DNA of 64,000 bases from Argyresthia goedartella. Its lineage: Eukaryota; Arthropoda; Insecta; Lepidoptera; Argyresthiidae. A program made the translations under genes and the position numbers. Positions 39,401 through 42,400 of this stretch are shown piece by piece. The notes under the pieces are model-generated. The model was not told where the DNA came from, searched no databases, and worked only from the letters and a program-made list of their open reading frames with translations. Location: NCBI GenBank assembly GCA_949825045.1, contig OX463824.1, positions 25,776,501 through 25,840,500 of the forward strand, in the 5' to 3' direction. Every line of letters begins with the position of its first letter. The stretch's first letter is position 1.

Positions 39401-42400
39401 CTTCCCAGCACTTCTACAGTGGGGTGGGGAACCCGTCATCAATATAATGGTCCGAATCATGAAAGCATGTCTTAGATTCGGATACGTTCCCAAAAGGTGG
39501 AGAGTAGTAAACGTAATTTTCATACCGAAGCCAGGAAGGAGCGACTACACTAACGCTAAATCTTTCAGGCCGATTAGTCTCACCTCATTCTTGCTTAAAA
39601 CTCTCGAACGTTTGTGCGAGAGACACCTGAGAGATGGAGCGTTAAAACATATACCCTTACACAAGAATCAGCATGCATATAGTTTGGGTAAGTCTACTGA
39701 ATCGGCTCTCCATGCAGTTGTATCCACAATTGAAGAGGCGATTCAAAACAAATGCATCTGTCTTGGAACTTTTATTGATATAGAAGGTGCCTTTGACAAG
39801 ACGCAGTATAGCAGTATAAGTGCATCTCTAACAAGGCATGGGGTGTCAACAGCTGTAAACAACTGGGTCACAAACATGCTTAACAAACGTATCGTGCGTC
39901 TAGCTGGAGAGTCCCTATCGGCGGAGGTAGTGCGGGGATGCCCGCAGGGAGGAGTGCTCTCCCCGCTTCTGTGGAATCTGGTCATTAACGACCTGATTAC
40001 CAAGCTTAACGCTAATGGATACTACACCGTAGGATACGCCGACGATTTGGTAATCCTCATCACAGGTAAATTTGCGAGCACAGTATGCAACCTTAAACAA
40101 ACAGCTCTTCGCATCGTGGAGCGCTGGTATTTAGAATATGACCTGGCGGTTAACCCAACAAAAACGGTAATGGTCATGTTCACTAACAATAGGGCTCTTG
40201 GTAGGTATACCCTACCTAAGCTCTTTGGAACGGAACTCCAGCTAGCAACTGAGGTGAAGTACCTGGGCATAACCTTGGACAGCAAGCTCAACTGGAGTAG
40301 CCACATCGACAACAAACTAAAGAAGGCGAGTATTGCTTTCTGGCAGTGTCGGAGAATGGTGGGGAAAAAGTGGGGACTTTCTCCCAACATCATTCTTTGG
40401 CTGTACGTAACGGTGATCCGTCCTCTTGTCTGCTACGGAGCTGTGGTGTGGTGGACCAGGACCAAACTAACCACAATGGTAAGCAAACTCCAAAGCTTCC
40501 AAAGGCTGGCCTGCATGGCTATCACAGGTAGTATGAGAACTACTCCAACAGCAGCAATGGAGGCCATGCTGTGTCTTCCGCCACTCCAGCTGTATATTAA
40601 GCAGGAGGCCGCGTCATCTGCGGTGAGACTCAACACCTTAGGACTTTGGAGGAAAAACAGGACCTCACACACCGCCATCCTAGGGGAAGTTTACAAAAAA
40701 TTTCCCATCTCTATGGCTTGCAGTGACAGAATCCCTAAACAATTTGTTTTTGACAAAAAATACAATATACAGTTACATGAAGACCATTGGGTTGAGGGGC
40801 TCGACGTTAAAGAGCTCAGAATTTTTACGGATGGTTCAAAAACTGAAGCAGGCACTGGTTCAGGCACCTTCTCGGAGGACCTAAACATCAAGATAGCCAT
40901 TCCACTGGGTGCCCATAATACTGTCTTTCAAGCTGAATGCATGGGCATCATCTCGGCCGCTAATGCCATAGCATCGAGAAAAATAAGAGATTCCTCCATT
41001 CGAATCCTCTCGGATAGCATGGCCGTCCTACAAGCCCTAAATAGCAACACTATTAACTCAGGGCTAATCTACGAGTGTCACAAACGACTAATGGAGGTAT
41101 GTCAACACAACCGCGTAATCCTTCAATGGATAAAAGGACACAGCGGATCAAGAGGTAACGATGCAGCGGATGAGTTGGCGCGTAAAGGATCTAGCTTGAC
41201 AGCGTATGGTCCCGAACCTATCATCCCTCTTCCCTTCAAGAGGGTACGCTCATTTCTGAGAGAGTTGACCAGGAATGATCATGCCACTCTTTGGACAAAC
41301 CATGAGGAGTGCAGGCAGGCTAAGCTGGCCTTGCCGTCCCCTAGCGCTAGGCTGGCTAAGACCTTGCTTCGACTTAGTAGGCCGCGCATGCGACTGGTAA
41401 CTGCAGCACTTACTGGCCATGGTTTCTTTAATAAATATCTATGTGTCCTAGGTGTTACCGACAGCCCCCTTTGCAGAGCCTGCTTGGAGGCAGAAGAAAC
41501 GGCTGCTCACGTCCTCATGGAGTGCACAGGAGTAGCGGACTACAGGGCTAAACACCTCGGTCAATCGAGGGACCTTCCAGGGATAGTCGGTAACGTAAAG
41601 GGCCTACTGGCGTTCCTGGAGGAGTTGGGTTGGCTCGAATGATGTCGCATTCCCACCCACACGCAAAATAGGCGCTTTCGTCGTCGAGTTGCGGAAACCA
41701 GCCCGTCTTACAATTGACAATACAATTGACAAACCATCCACACCCATTGACAAGGCTCCAACACGTTTCTTTGGTTCTGAGCAAGCTGCAACCTCTCTTT
41801 CTCACATAGGGTAAGCGGGGGGTGACAGCTCTCTCAGAGCCAAAGAAACTTGGCACAATCTGTAGTATTTAGGTTTGTTTAGTTTACTCACTTCGTTATC
41901 TCAGTACCAACATCCTGCACCAATCCATTCTTATACGCGATTAGTTCCTCTAATTGTGATACCTTGTCATCAACCTCTGTGAGGTACTGGCCGGTGACTT
42001 GATTCTCATCAGTGACTACAGGTGTTTCTGACGCCTGCAACTGTGCGCGGAGTCCATCAACGTAGCACAAACCTTTCGCTTCCAAATTATCAGTTGTGAA
42101 ATGGCGCATTTCTATGGGAGTGTTATTGATAATGACATTACATCTCTCCATGCAACGATTTTTCAGATATTTGATTTCTTGAGAGAGTGCCGTATTGGTC
42201 TCAGCATCAGCTTGTCGGTTGCTTGAGGCCATTCTGTAAAAAATCATACAGGTTGAGGCGTTGTATTATTACATTATTACTTTAATATTGACTAAAGAGT
42301 GAAGCAAAGGCAAACGATTGAATGCATGTACTTACTTGCGAGGTTATTCGCACAACAATTCCACAAAGGCAAACAGCGCCGTAGTTAATAACAACGCAAA

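Larger units (their letters stand above)
37833..41730 (+). mobile_element. 5'-truncated I-superfamily (LOA-like) LINE with intact ORF2
   Basis: A 3.9-kb insertion in intron 1 of the CENP-K-like gene, antisense to it. The 14-bp direct repeat AAACCATCCACACC flanks it at 37819-37832 and 41731-41744. It starts inside ORF1 (only the last ~70 codons remain), as expected for incomplete reverse transcription. It ends in a short reiterated tail (ACAATTGACAAT type) rather than poly(A), as some I-group LINEs do. The perfect target duplication and an intact 1208-aa ORF2 imply a recent insertion. Confidence 0.9.
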
